From Yaniella sp. (GTDB lineage: Bacteria > Actinomycetota > Actinomycetes > Actinomycetales > Micrococcaceae), in contig NZ_JAKDKW010000014.1 in NCBI RefSeq assembly GCF_030453185.1, forward strand, positions 1-39,536: 39,536 bases of DNA, in the 5' to 3' direction. Made by a program: the position numbers and the translations under genes. This document shows positions 8,024 through 16,403 of this stretch, piece after piece (the first letter of the stretch is position 1; every line of letters begins with the position of its first letter). The notes below the pieces were generated by a model. The model was not told the DNA's origin. It saw only the letters and a program-made list of their open reading frames with translations, and ran no database searches.

Positions 8024-8488
8024 TTAGTCAGTGACCTTGACGATCATTTCAACTTCCACTGGAGCATTCATCGGCAGCATCGCTACACCGACAGCAGAGC
8101 GTGCGTGAGTTCCGGTGTCCTGGAAAATTTCAGCCAAGAACTCCGACGCACCATTAACTACGACGTGCTGTTCAGCAAAATCTGAAGCGGAAGAGACAAA
8201 ACCAACTACTTTCGTAATCTGCGAGATCTTATCCAAATCTCCGACTTCTGCTTTGATCGCAGCTAGCGCGTTCAGGACACAAGTACGTGCCAATCTGGCA
8301 GCATCTTCGGTGCTAACCGTCTCGCCAACTTTCCCCGTTCCGGTAAGCTTGCCGTCGACCAGCGGGAGCTGACCCGAGGTGTACACATTGTCACCATCGC
8401 GCATGGTCGGAACGTAAGCGGCAAGCGGCTTTCCAACCGCGGGCAGGGTATAACCTGCTGCTTCGATGCGCTGTTCAATAACGGACAT
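8024..8488 (-). CDS. RidA/YjgF family protein (enamine/imine deaminase type)
   Basis: A 154-residue protein of the RidA/YER057c/UK114 family, which hydrolyses reactive enamines and imines made by PLP enzymes. The family core is seen as VYTSGQLPL (about 35-43) and THARSAVGVAMLP (127-139), whose Arg130 corresponds to the substrate-carboxylate-binding arginine. It belongs to the somewhat longer subgroup that mycobacteria carry near crp (the Rv3678c type), so true RidA activity is inferred rather than certain. It follows the DUF4177 gene by 12 bases; its ribosome site GGAAGGAG overlaps that gene's stop, so the two are one transcription unit. Confidence 0.85.
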   Translation of the reverse strand: MSVIEQRIEAAGYTLPAVGKPLAAYVPTMRDGDNVYTSGQLPLVDGKLTGTGKVGETVSTEDAARLARTCVLNALAAIKAEVGDLDKISQITKVVGFVSSASDFAEQHVVVNGASEFLAEIFQDTGTHARSAVGVAMLPMNAPVEVEMIVKVTD

Positions 8489-8500
8489 ATTGCTCCTTCC

Positions 8501-8665
8501 TTAGGCTTTTGGACGTTTCAGATACGCTACGGGAGCGTTGCCATCTGGCCCCGGGATAACGGTGACTAATTCCCAGCCGTCGTCACCCCACTGATCAAGA
8601 ATTTGTTTCGTTGCATGGATCACCAATGGAAGAGTGGCGTATTCCCACTTCTGTGTATTGCTCAT
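8501..8665 (-). CDS. DUF4177 family small protein
   Basis: A 54-residue protein starting MSNTQKWEYATLPL and containing the family features: an N-terminal KWEY strand, then WGDDGWELVTV (about 26-36) and a final strand ending YLKRPKA. Function is unknown for DUF4177. It is cytoplasmic with no signal or membrane segment. It is followed 12 bases later by the RidA-family gene, a pairing also seen in mycobacteria (Rv3678A and Rv3678c, from memory). It is divergent from the PBP gene by 69 bases. There is no normal ribosome site: AAGGT abuts the ATG, so translation may be leaderless. Confidence 0.85.
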   Translation of the reverse strand: MSNTQKWEYATLPLVIHATKQILDQWGDDGWELVTVIPGPDGNAPVAYLKRPKA

Positions 8666-8722
8666 ACCTTAACCGTATCTTGCGCCGAGAGCTTTGGGAC
8701 AGATTTGATCTTGTCGATCCGG

Positions 8723-8728
8723 TAGACT
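8723..8728 (+). promoter_or_regulatory. -10 box for a probably leaderless PBP transcript
   Basis: TAGACT ends six bases before the PBP ATG at 8735, which puts the expected transcription start on the A of the start codon. No ribosome site precedes the ATG. The -35 region is poor (ACAGAT). Leaderless mRNAs are common in actinobacteria. Confidence 0.45.
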
Positions 8729-8734
8729 CCTCGC

Positions 8735-11017
8735 ATGGCCAAAACGACGTCCTCAGGTACTTCTGTGCTTAAAAGCAACTCCGTGCTGTCGAAACTGCTC
8801 GCCTTTTTTGGTATCTCAGCTTTGCTGGGCGCCATTGGTGCGGGCATGATGCTTCCAGCCGGAATGCTGTCCGGAGCAGCTTCACAAGTCGGCACCGAGA
8901 TGCTGGATAAGCTGCCAGCAGAACTTAATGAAGAGCCCATGTCCACGCCGTCTTCCATCTTGGATCAGGACGGCAACGAAATCGCGACCTTTTATGCTGA
9001 AGATCGGACTCCGGTGGAGCTCGATCAAATTTCAGATCACATGATTGACGCGATTATCGCCATCGAAGATGAACGTTTTTACGATCACTCCGGTGTTGAT
9101 GGCGAGGGACTTGCTCGCGCGACGGTGCACAACGTCACCTCGGATACTCAGCAGGGCGCTTCCACTTTGACTCAGCAGTACGTAAACAACGTTTTGGTCA
9201 ACTACCAAAATCTCAACGGGCTCCGCACGACCGTTTCTGGTAGCAAAGAAATTCCGGACAAGATTCGCGAAATGAAGCTGGCTGTGGCGGTCGAAAAGGA
9301 TATGACCAAAGACGAGATTCTTGAGGGCTACCTCAATATCGTCCTGTTTTCCGGCCGCACCTACGGAGTCGAATCTGCCGCCCGGCTGTTCTTCAACAAG
9401 TCTGCCGCGGATCTCAGTATTTCTGAATCAGCTCTTTTGGCGGGTCTGGTCCAGTCTCCCAATGCCCTGAATCCTGATGCCAACCCAGAAGGTGCGATGC
9501 AGCGTCGTGACCTGGTGTTGGGCAATATGTACCGGCAAGATCGTATTACTAAAGAGGAATATGAAGAGGCCGTGGCTTCCGACGTTGCAGACCAGTTGGA
9601 TATGACCCCCCTTCCATCCGGTTGCATGTATGCCAAAGACGGTTTCGAGTATTTCTGCGACTACGTTCAACGCCTGGTCCGGGCTGATCCAGCGTTTGGG
9701 CCGGACGTAGATTCCCGTCAACGGATGCTTGATCGTGGTGGCCTCCAAATCACGACGACCTTGGACTCGGAACTGCAGCAGGCTGCTGTGGAAACCGCTC
9801 GAGAGAATGTTCCAGCCGGTGAAAACGAAGGTGTTGGTGCCTCGATCGTTACGGTCCAGCAAGAAACCGGCGACATCAAGACCATGGCGCAAAATACCGA
9901 ATATACGGTGAGCACTGAGACCGAGGGAGAAACCTCTCTGAACTTCGGGGTCGATCAATCCTGGGGCGGAGGCGGTGGCTTCCAAGCTGGCTCGACACTG
10001 AAGCCTTTCGTTGCCATGGCATGGATGGGGGCCGGAAACTCCATGCGAGACACCGTTGATGCCTCCCGTAATAACTATGATGGCGCGCGGTTCCCTGCAT
10101 ACTGTCTTGACGGCGGCTACGCCAAAATCGGTAGCGACGGCTGGCGTCCTCGAAACGCAATTGCCGACATGCACAAAACGATGCGCATGGATTATGGCCT
10201 GTACTGGTCTATTAACACCGCTACCGTTGCTGCAGCGTACGAGACCGACCTGTGCTCGATCACAGATATCACAACCGCAGCCGGTATTGAAGGAGGCGGG
10301 ACCGACTCTGGACCGCTTGATCCTTCAAACCCGTCGTTCGTCTTGGGCGCCTATGAAGTGTCCCCACTAACTATGGCAGCAGCGTACTCGACGCTGGGCT
10401 CTGGCGGCACCTACTGTGAACCACGCGCTATTGAATCAATCGTTGATGCTGAAGGCGAGGAATACAGCGTTCCACCGGTCCAGTGCTCCCCCGGTTCTCT
10501 CAACCCGGAGAATATTAAAGAACTCAACAACACGTTGACACAACTGGCGGATGAACGCATAGCCGAGGGCGAGCTCGATTTCCCAATTGCAGGTAAGACC
10601 GGTACCAACAACTACGAGTCTTCGACCTGGTTCATTGGCTACACCTCAGATCTGTCGACAGCTTCATGGGTTGGAAACTATAACGGCATCGGACCCGAAC
10701 ACACACTGCGCGGACAAACCATTGGCGGTCGGTACTTCGAAGACGCCTGGGGCTCGCTCATCGCCGGTCCGATGTGGGTTGACTACATGAAGGTCGCCGG
10801 ACCGAAATATGAAACAGCAGAATTCCCGGAATTCGATGGTCCAACCGGCAACCCTCGCACCATGGAGTCCAGCGGTGGCGGCTCGTCAAATAACGACGAT
10901 TCCGACTCTGACTCAGATTCCGATTCCGATTCCGGAGACGACGAGAATACAGACAACGATACTTCCGAAGAACCATCAGACGATAGCAATGACGAGTCTT
11001 CAGGAGACGAAGACTAG
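8735..11017 (+). CDS. Class A penicillin-binding protein (PonA2-like)
   Basis: Bifunctional peptidoglycan synthase of 760 residues. Order: short cytoplasmic N-terminus, one membrane anchor (about 20-48), a GT51 glycosyltransferase domain with catalytic Glu111 in IEDERFYDHSG and GASTLTQQ, and a transpeptidase domain with Ser420-x-x-Lys423 (STLK), Ser492-x-Asn494 (SIN) and Lys621-Thr-Gly (KTG). The tail after about residue 710 is almost purely Ser, Asp, Glu and Asn, including an SDSDSDSDSDS run, where mycobacterial PonA2 has a PASTA domain. The downstream metallophosphoesterase start overlaps the stop by one base (TAGTG). The same PBP-phosphoesterase pair occurs in mycobacteria (Rv3682-Rv3683). 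Confidence 0.93.
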   Translation: MAKTTSSGTSVLKSNSVLSKLLAFFGISALLGAIGAGMMLPAGMLSGAASQVGTEMLDKLPAELNEEPMSTPSSILDQDGNEIATFYAEDRTPVELDQISDHMIDAIIAIEDERFYDHSGVDGEGLARATVHNVTSDTQQGASTLTQQYVNNVLVNYQNLNGLRTTVSGSKEIPDKIREMKLAVAVEKDMTKDEILEGYLNIVLFSGRTYGVESAARLFFNKSAADLSISESALLAGLVQSPNALNPDANPEGAMQRRDLVLGNMYRQDRITKEEYEEAVASDVADQLDMTPLPSGCMYAKDGFEYFCDYVQRLVRADPAFGPDVDSRQRMLDRGGLQITTTLDSELQQAAVETARENVPAGENEGVGASIVTVQQETGDIKTMAQNTEYTVSTETEGETSLNFGVDQSWGGGGGFQAGSTLKPFVAMAWMGAGNSMRDTVDASRNNYDGARFPAYCLDGGYAKIGSDGWRPRNAIADMHKTMRMDYGLYWSINTATVAAAYETDLCSITDITTAAGIEGGGTDSGPLDPSNPSFVLGAYEVSPLTMAAAYSTLGSGGTYCEPRAIESIVDAEGEEYSVPPVQCSPGSLNPENIKELNNTLTQLADERIAEGELDFPIAGKTGTNNYESSTWFIGYTSDLSTASWVGNYNGIGPEHTLRGQTIGGRYFEDAWGSLIAGPMWVDYMKVAGPKYETAEFPEFDGPTGNPRTMESSGGGSSNNDDSDSDSDSDSDSGDDENTDNDTSEEPSDDSNDESSGDED

Positions 11018-11958
11018 TGTCTGAAACCTCAGGATGGCCGCGCCGGATTGCTTCCGGCGCGGCCACACTTTTTACTGCAACAACTCTTGCCGGGGCAGCA
11101 GCGACAGCATTCGGCATGATCTCAGCGCGCCAATTCGGTGTTCGATATGAGACACTGCCACTGCTACCCGCAGGTCAGGAACCATATCGGATCCTGCACG
11201 TTGGCGACATGCATCTGGTTGCAGGAGACCGAAAGAAAATTGCCTTCGTACGACGTCTCGCGGAGCTGCAACCAGACCTGGTGGTGAACACCGGAGACAA
11301 CCCGGGTGGAGTCAACGCCGTCGACGACGTCGTCGAGGCCTTGTCTCCCCTCTTGGATACCCCCGGGGTGTTTGTTCCCGGGTCCAATGATTTTTACGGT
11401 CCGAAACCAGCCAACCCGCTGCGATATTTGCGCGCCCCCTCAGATTTTCACGGGGCTCCCGAAGCGCTGCAGCCCATCAATGTCGGCGCAATGTTTGAGA
11501 CTTTTACCAAAGCTGGGAAATGGCATCGCATTGGCAATAAATCCATGACCTTGACGGCGCGCGATGATCTCATCATCAATTTCGCCGGCACCCACGACGC
11601 ACACATGCAGGCTGACGCATGGCCAGGATTTGACCACGCTGACCCAGCCGCACAGTTGAATATTGCTGTCACGCACGCGCCATATCGACGGGTACTCGAT
11701 GCAGCAGTTGCCGATGGCGCCGACCTCGTTTTCGCCGGGCACACACACGGCGGCCAGGTGGCCCTCCCCCGCTATGGTGCGATCGTAACGAACTGTGATC
11801 TGCCGACCGGTTTGGCGTCTTCGGTATTCCGGTGGCGGTCGCATGGCGCAGCCGGGCTCGTCAATGTAACGGCCGGCATCGGAACCTCACCAAAGGTTCC
11901 ACTCCGCACCTTTTGTCCACCGGAGGCCGTAGTGATCGACCTGGTGGCTCGCGGTTAG
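11017..11958 (+). CDS. Calcineurin-like metallophosphoesterase
   Basis: A 313-residue protein with an N-terminal hydrophobic segment (about 10-35) suggesting membrane attachment. The dimetal phosphoesterase motifs follow in order: ILHVGDMHL (GDxH), DLVVNTGDN (GDxxx), VPGSNDF (a GSND variant of GNHD), VTHAPYR and FAGHTHGGQ. The substrate is unknown; relatives include YkuE-like enzymes and the product next to mycobacterial ponA2. It starts with GTG sharing a base with the PBP stop, so it is coupled to cell-wall synthesis genes, and a role with a wall or lipid phosphate is possible. Its stop overlaps the convergent purC stop by four bases. Confidence 0.88.
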   Translation: MSETSGWPRRIASGAATLFTATTLAGAAATAFGMISARQFGVRYETLPLLPAGQEPYRILHVGDMHLVAGDRKKIAFVRRLAELQPDLVVNTGDNPGGVNAVDDVVEALSPLLDTPGVFVPGSNDFYGPKPANPLRYLRAPSDFHGAPEALQPINVGAMFETFTKAGKWHRIGNKSMTLTARDDLIINFAGTHDAHMQADAWPGFDHADPAAQLNIAVTHAPYRRVLDAAVADGADLVFAGHTHGGQVALPRYGAIVTNCDLPTGLASSVFRWRSHGAAGLVNVTAGIGTSPKVPLRTFCPPEAVVIDLVARG

Positions 11959-12854
11959 TTGAAGGCTCGGCCAGTCAGCCGCCGATATGCTTCCAGGTAG
12001 CGCTGCGCCGTCTTCTCAACGACGTCGTCAGGAAGTTCTGGTGGTGGCGCATCCGATGCCTGGTCCCAACCGGATGCCTCCGAGGCGAGCCAGTCGCGCA
12101 CAAACTGCTTGTCGAATGATTCCTGAGCCTGACCGGGACGGTAGAGTTCGGCATCCCAGAATCGGGAAGAATCCGGCGTCAGGACTTCATCGCCCAGAGT
12201 CATCACGCCGTGTTCGTCGACGCCGTACTCCACTTTGGTGTCTGCCAAGATGATGCCTGCTTCACGTGCTATCCGTTCGGCGGCGCTGTACAGCTGCAAG
12301 GTCTTGACCCGAATAACATTGGCTGCCTCTTGACCGATACGTTCGGTCATTTCAGCAAAGCTAATGTTTTCGTCATGGTCGCCCACTGCTGCTTTGGCCG
12401 AGGGCGTGAAGATCGCGGGTTCAAGTTTCGAACCGTCCACGAGACCAGCCGGAAGGTCAATACCGGTGATCTGACCATTTGTACGATACTCGGCGAGCCC
12501 CGAACCGGTGAGATATCCCCGGGCTATCGCTTCAATAGGGAACATCTCTAAACGCTTGACGACCATGGCGCGCCCGGAGACCGCAGCGGGTACTTCGGTA
12601 GAAACCACATGGTTGGCCACACCGAGTTCATCTGCCAGACGCTCAAACCACCACAGCGACAGCTGCGTCAGTATTTTGCCCTTATCGGGAATGCCAGGCG
12701 CCAGGATGTGGTCGAAGGCCGAGATCCTATCGGTGGCTACCACCAAGAGGGTGTCGGATGCGCCGGGCGCTGAGTCCTCGGGTTCATACAGGTTCCGGAC
12801 TTTTCCGGAGTAGATGTGTCGCCAGCCCGGAAGTTGTACTGCGGTTTCGGTCAT
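11955..12854 (-). CDS. purC: SAICAR synthetase
   Basis: Phosphoribosylaminoimidazole-succinocarboxamide synthase, joining CAIR and aspartate in purine synthesis. The 299-residue sequence carries the family features: IYSGKVRNLY (about 14-23, nucleotide-binding), ATDRISAFDHIL, VVKRLEMFPIEAIARGYLTGSG, and DTKVEYG and SSRFWD near the C-terminus. Length is that of the longer actinobacterial/fungal-like form. It lies two bases after the purD stop and is in the same unit. Its end overlaps the convergent metallophosphoesterase by four bases, with no room for a terminator. Confidence 0.97.
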   Translation of the reverse strand: MTETAVQLPGWRHIYSGKVRNLYEPEDSAPGASDTLLVVATDRISAFDHILAPGIPDKGKILTQLSLWWFERLADELGVANHVVSTEVPAAVSGRAMVVKRLEMFPIEAIARGYLTGSGLAEYRTNGQITGIDLPAGLVDGSKLEPAIFTPSAKAAVGDHDENISFAEMTERIGQEAANVIRVKTLQLYSAAERIAREAGIILADTKVEYGVDEHGVMTLGDEVLTPDSSRFWDAELYRPGQAQESFDKQFVRDWLASEASGWDQASDAPPPELPDDVVEKTAQRYLEAYRRLTGRAFN

Positions 12855-12856
12855 AC

Positions 12857-14140
12857 CTAGGCTCCTGGAATAGTGATGTCGCCGCTGATGGCTTTGGCCG
12901 CGATATCAGTGCGGTAATGACCGTTTGGCACGGAGATGTGTTCAACGGCCGCATAGGCTGAGTCTCGAGCTGTTGCCAGATCGTCACCGGTAGCAACCAC
13001 GGTCAGGAGTCGTCCTCCGGAGGCAGTGAACTCACCGCTGGAGCCAGCAGTCGTCCCGGCGTGCAGGATCGAGACTCCCTCGAGCTTTGCGGCTTCGGCT
13101 ACCCCGGTGATCTGGGCGCCGGCTTGTGGCGCTTCCGGGTACCCTTCTGCGGCCATCACCACACCCACGGCACTGTGGTCGTGGAATGTAATGGTTGGGA
13201 AGGTGGCCCGCAGTTTGCCGTCGGCGGCCGCCTTGAGCAATTGGCCCAGCGGAGTCTTGAGTCGCGCCAACACCGGCTGGGTTTCTGGATCCCCAAAACG
13301 GGCGTTGAATTCGATGACCTGAATGCCCTTGTTCGTGACAGTTAGCCCGCAGTACAAGACACCGGTGAACGGGGTGCCGCGGTCGGCCATTTCTTTCAAC
13401 ACCGGCCGAGCGACCTGCTCCATGACGTCGTCGGTAAAGTTTTCGGGAAGCCATTCGAGCGGCGTATAGGCGCCCATACCCCCGGTGTTGGCACCCTCGT
13501 CATCGTTGAATACACGTTTGAAGTCCTGGGCGGGCGTCATTGCCACGCCGTCGGCTCCGTCCGCGATCACAAAAACTGAAACTTCCGGGCCTTCAAGGAA
13601 CTCTTCGACAAGGACCGGATCGCCACCGGAAAAAATGTCGCGGCCGTGGGCAATTGCTGCGTCGCGGTCGGAGGTAACGATGACGCCTTTGCCAGCGGCT
13701 AGGCCGTCGTCCTTGACCACGTAGGGTGCATCGAACTCGTCCAGAGCCGCTTCAAGTTGTTCCAGATTGACCGCAGTTTTAGCGTCTCCGGTTGGAACTC
13801 CAGCAGCGTGCATCACTTCTTTGGCAAACGCCTTGGACGATTCCAGTTTCGCGGCCTGGTGGGTTGGTCCAAACACCGCGAAACCGGCGGCTTGGAGGGC
13901 ATTCGTAACGCCAGCGGCCAGCAGAGCCTCGGGCCCTACGACCACCAGGTCTGGTTGGAGTTCCTGGCAGAGTTCTACGACAAGTTGCGGCGAGGACACG
14001 TCAATGGGATAGACGGGAACTTCTTTGGCGATACCGGCATTGCCGGGCGCACAGCGCACCTCGGATACCACTGGATCGGCGCGGAGGGCTTGCACAATTG
14101 CGTGTTCACGGCCACCTGGGCCCAAGACTAATGTTTTCAC
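12857..14140 (-). CDS. purD: Phosphoribosylamine-glycine ligase
   Basis: GAR synthetase, ATP-grasp enzyme joining phosphoribosylamine and glycine, 427 residues. Visible features: N-terminal VLGPGGREHAI (about 5-15), VVKDDGLAAGKGVIV in the ATP-grasp domain, and the metal-binding IEFNARFGDPETQ. It starts at GTG (14140) with AGAGG very close upstream. It is the first gene of a purD-purC unit and is divergent from the small membrane protein at 14236. In purine synthesis it acts directly on the product of purF, which is encoded about 2.3 kb away on the other strand. Confidence 0.97.
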   Translation of the reverse strand: MKTLVLGPGGREHAIVQALRADPVVSEVRCAPGNAGIAKEVPVYPIDVSSPQLVVELCQELQPDLVVVGPEALLAAGVTNALQAAGFAVFGPTHQAAKLESSKAFAKEVMHAAGVPTGDAKTAVNLEQLEAALDEFDAPYVVKDDGLAAGKGVIVTSDRDAAIAHGRDIFSGGDPVLVEEFLEGPEVSVFVIADGADGVAMTPAQDFKRVFNDDEGANTGGMGAYTPLEWLPENFTDDVMEQVARPVLKEMADRGTPFTGVLYCGLTVTNKGIQVIEFNARFGDPETQPVLARLKTPLGQLLKAAADGKLRATFPTITFHDHSAVGVVMAAEGYPEAPQAGAQITGVAEAAKLEGVSILHAGTTAGSSGEFTASGGRLLTVVATGDDLATARDSAYAAVEHISVPNGHYRTDIAAKAISGDITIPGA

Positions 14141-14235
14141 GCCTCTTAGCGTAGTCGTTCTAGCATGGCTATTGGCCGGTATGTCTGAAATTTATGCAAA
14201 ACCGCCCGGCCGGGACACCAACTAGACTTCGGGGT

Positions 14236-14478
14236 ATGGCATTTCAACGACACCACTTACCCTACGGCCGGGGGCCCGGCCTGCCCCCGTGGCTTCGCGT
14301 TGTCTACTTATGGCTCTTAATTACTCTTGGCAGCTCCTTCGTTTCATGGGTTGGATTCCGCGCCTTCGCCGGGGCGACCCGCGGAGACATGGCGCCGGCT
14401 CTGCTCTCCTTGGGCATCGGTATGCTGGCCGCAACGATTATCACCTGGGCCATTTACCGTCGAAAATCCAAACGCTAG
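14236..14478 (+). CDS. Small two-helix membrane protein, unknown function
   Basis: An 80-residue protein not recognised as a named family. Two hydrophobic segments are seen (about 23-40 and 53-72) with a short polar loop containing RGDMAP, and a basic C-terminus RRKSKR that should stay in the cytoplasm. The start at ATG 14236 is chosen because upstream in-frame codons are not preceded by a ribosome site; here GGGGT is close by but weak. Its stop overlaps the ribosome site (AGGAG) of the asparaginase gene nine bases later, so the two are cotranscribed. Confidence 0.65.
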   Translation: MAFQRHHLPYGRGPGLPPWLRVVYLWLLITLGSSFVSWVGFRAFAGATRGDMAPALLSLGIGMLAATIITWAIYRRKSKR

Positions 14479-14487
14479 GAGACTTCC

Positions 14488-15510
14488 ATGTCCGGTCCGA
14501 TTCGCGCCACTGACGTCGAACAGTTGGCCACAGCCAGTCGAAACGGGTTTATTGAAAACCGATTTTTTGGGTCGGCCGTCGTAGTGGATCCCGAGGGGAT
14601 TATTATCGCCGGAGTCGGTGATCCATCGGCGGGAGTCTATGGGCGTTCGGTGTTGAAACCCTTTCAAGCGATTGCTTCGTTACGCTGCGGGGCCGATCTT
14701 GCCGGTGAAGGCCTGGCTTTAGCAGCCGGTTCGCATATTGGCTCACCGTGGCACCAGGATATTGCTGCCGACGTGCTGGCACAGGCCGGATTGAGCGCTG
14801 CGGACTTGAAATGTTCGGCCGTCTATCCCTCGTCGGCGTCACAGGTTGCTGCGGCTGCTTTGCAGATGGCCCCGATCCCGCTAGAACGCACCCCGCTGGC
14901 GCATAACTGTTCGGGCAAGCACGCTGGTTTCCTCGCAGCCATGGTCGCCGCCGGAGCCGATCCGGCCACATACTTGGACGACGACGCACCGATACAGACC
15001 GAAGTGGTGCGCGTCTTAGAACAATACTGCGAAACCTCTATCACCCACACCGGGATTGATGGCTGCGGCGCACCCACCCCGGTGACGACGCTTGCCGCGC
15101 TGGCCAGAGGCTTTGGCAGGCTGGGACGTGCGGTGCACGATCGTAACGCAGAACTTCCGGCAGCAATGGTGGCTCGGGCAATGCTGGATTATCCCGAGGC
15201 TGTGCAGGGACAACATCGCAGCGACACCGTCATCCTGGAGTCCTTAGAGCTCTTTACCAAAACGGGGGCCGATGGTATCGTGGCGATGGCCGCTCCGGAT
15301 GGGACGGCGGTAGCGGTATCGATGATTGATTCGACCCACCGAGCTACACATCTTGTGGCGTTGGTGCTGTTGGCCCAGTATGCGCCTGACGCCGTTGCGC
15401 TGGATGCCATGAGCGACGTCGTCGAGCACATTGCGCCACCCATTTACGGTGGCAACCAGCGGGTGGGCGGCATCAAGTTGAGCCCCGCAGTATTGAAACT
15501 ATTGAAATGA
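14488..15510 (+). CDS. Class 3 (Rhizobium etli ReAV-type) L-asparaginase
   Basis: A 340-residue protein of the asparaginase II/AnsA-like family that converts asparagine to aspartate and ammonia. It carries the class 3 residues: Ser54-x-x-Lys57 (RSVLKPFQ), Cys141 and Lys144 in NCSGKHAG, and Cys193 in DGCGAP, matching the Ser-Lys tandem and the Cys/Lys/Cys zinc site of ReAV. There is no signal peptide, so it is cytoplasmic. AGGAG lies six bases before the ATG. It is followed closely by the SCP ortholog. Aspartate made here would feed purC and purA steps, but the link to purine genes is only positional. Confidence 0.88.
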   Translation: MSGPIRATDVEQLATASRNGFIENRFFGSAVVVDPEGIIIAGVGDPSAGVYGRSVLKPFQAIASLRCGADLAGEGLALAAGSHIGSPWHQDIAADVLAQAGLSAADLKCSAVYPSSASQVAAAALQMAPIPLERTPLAHNCSGKHAGFLAAMVAAGADPATYLDDDAPIQTEVVRVLEQYCETSITHTGIDGCGAPTPVTTLAALARGFGRLGRAVHDRNAELPAAMVARAMLDYPEAVQGQHRSDTVILESLELFTKTGADGIVAMAAPDGTAVAVSMIDSTHRATHLVALVLLAQYAPDAVALDAMSDVVEHIAPPIYGGNQRVGGIKLSPAVLKLLK

Positions 15511-15523
15511 GCCGGAGGCGTTT

Positions 15524-15889
15524 GTGGCACGACGGAAAATTGATGTTAGCAAGGGTGTAGCGGCGGTTCGACAATGGGCTGCCGATCCCGCTGCAGCGAG
15601 TCGTAGTGTCCGTGCGACGGCGGTCCGGTATTCCCTAGAAGAGCTTGCAACACTGGCACCGGGGCGTTCCGTGGAAGTGCGCGTACCACCGTTTGGTGTA
15701 ACTCAGGTCATCGAGGGAACCGTTCATACTCGCGGCACGCCCGGCGCAGTGGTCGAAACTGATTCTGCCACGTGGCTATCGTTGATCACGGGACAAGTGA
15801 CGTGGCAAGACGCGGTGAAAGCCGGCAGCATCGTTGCTTCCGGGCAGCGAACAGATTTGTCGTGGCTCTTACCATTGGTCAAACTGTAA
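15524..15889 (+). CDS. Bacterial sterol carrier protein ortholog (SCP_3 family)
   Basis: A 121-residue protein with an N-terminal helical part (about 8-30) and an SCP-like fold behind it: RYSLEELATLAPGRSVEVRVPP, then a strand-rich centre and TWLSLITGQVTWQDAVKAG (about 83-101). The last stretch resembles the SCP2 pattern in which a helix follows ATWLxLxxG. This family is often found beside purF in actinobacteria. Ligand and role are unknown. It starts with GTG at 15524, 13 bases after the asparaginase stop, with GGAGG ahead. No signal peptide. Confidence 0.75.
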   Translation: MARRKIDVSKGVAAVRQWAADPAAASRSVRATAVRYSLEELATLAPGRSVEVRVPPFGVTQVIEGTVHTRGTPGAVVETDSATWLSLITGQVTWQDAVKAGSIVASGQRTDLSWLLPLVKL

Positions 15890-15938
15890 CCAGACTTGTG
15901 AGTAACCCCTTACGACAAGCGCTAGAATGAAGGGCACT

Positions 15939-16400
15939 ATGGCTGACAGCACACCTCCACCCGCCGAATTTCAAGAACCCCAAGCGGACACCCCGCAGCA
16001 GATGGTCTTGCGTCGCGCCCCGAAGATCACGCCGTTTTTAGTATCAGGCGCCGTCCTGGGTGTCGTCGTCGCATTTTTCTGGGTGGCGATCATGGGTGGC
16101 ACCCAAGAGTACTCGCAAACCCAAACGCTGTCCTTCTTCGCGGCCATCTTCGCCATCGTGGGACTAGCCATCAGCGCACTGTGGTGGATGGTTATTGACC
16201 GGCGCTCCAAACGCGCCATGGAAACCGTGTATGCACGCCCCACCGAGGATCCAGAAACCGCCGACGTGGCGCTAACCCAAGATGACTATGCGCAATGGTC
16301 GCATTTCCAACAGAACGAGCGCCTCGAGCAAGCCCGCCGTGAGCAGTTTGCCCAGGCAAAAGCCGATGCCAAAGCCAAAAAACATAGCAAACGGAAATAG
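15939..16400 (+). CDS. Two-helix membrane protein conserved next to purF, unknown function
   Basis: A 153-residue protein with a proline-rich N-terminus, two membrane helices (about 32-54 and 67-87), and a charged C-terminal half rich in Gln, Glu, Arg and Lys (about 120-153) that looks helical and ends KKHSKRK. Function is not recognised. The start at ATG 15939 follows AAGGG; a nearby in-frame ATG at 15927 lacks a ribosome site. The TAG ends three bases before the purF ATG, so translation is probably coupled to purF. TAGAAT at 15923-15928 may be a -10 box, but spacing and -35 are poor. Confidence 0.7.
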   Translation: MADSTPPPAEFQEPQADTPQQMVLRRAPKITPFLVSGAVLGVVVAFFWVAIMGGTQEYSQTQTLSFFAAIFAIVGLAISALWWMVIDRRSKRAMETVYARPTEDPETADVALTQDDYAQWSHFQQNERLEQARREQFAQAKADAKAKKHSKRK

Positions 16401-16403
16401 TTG

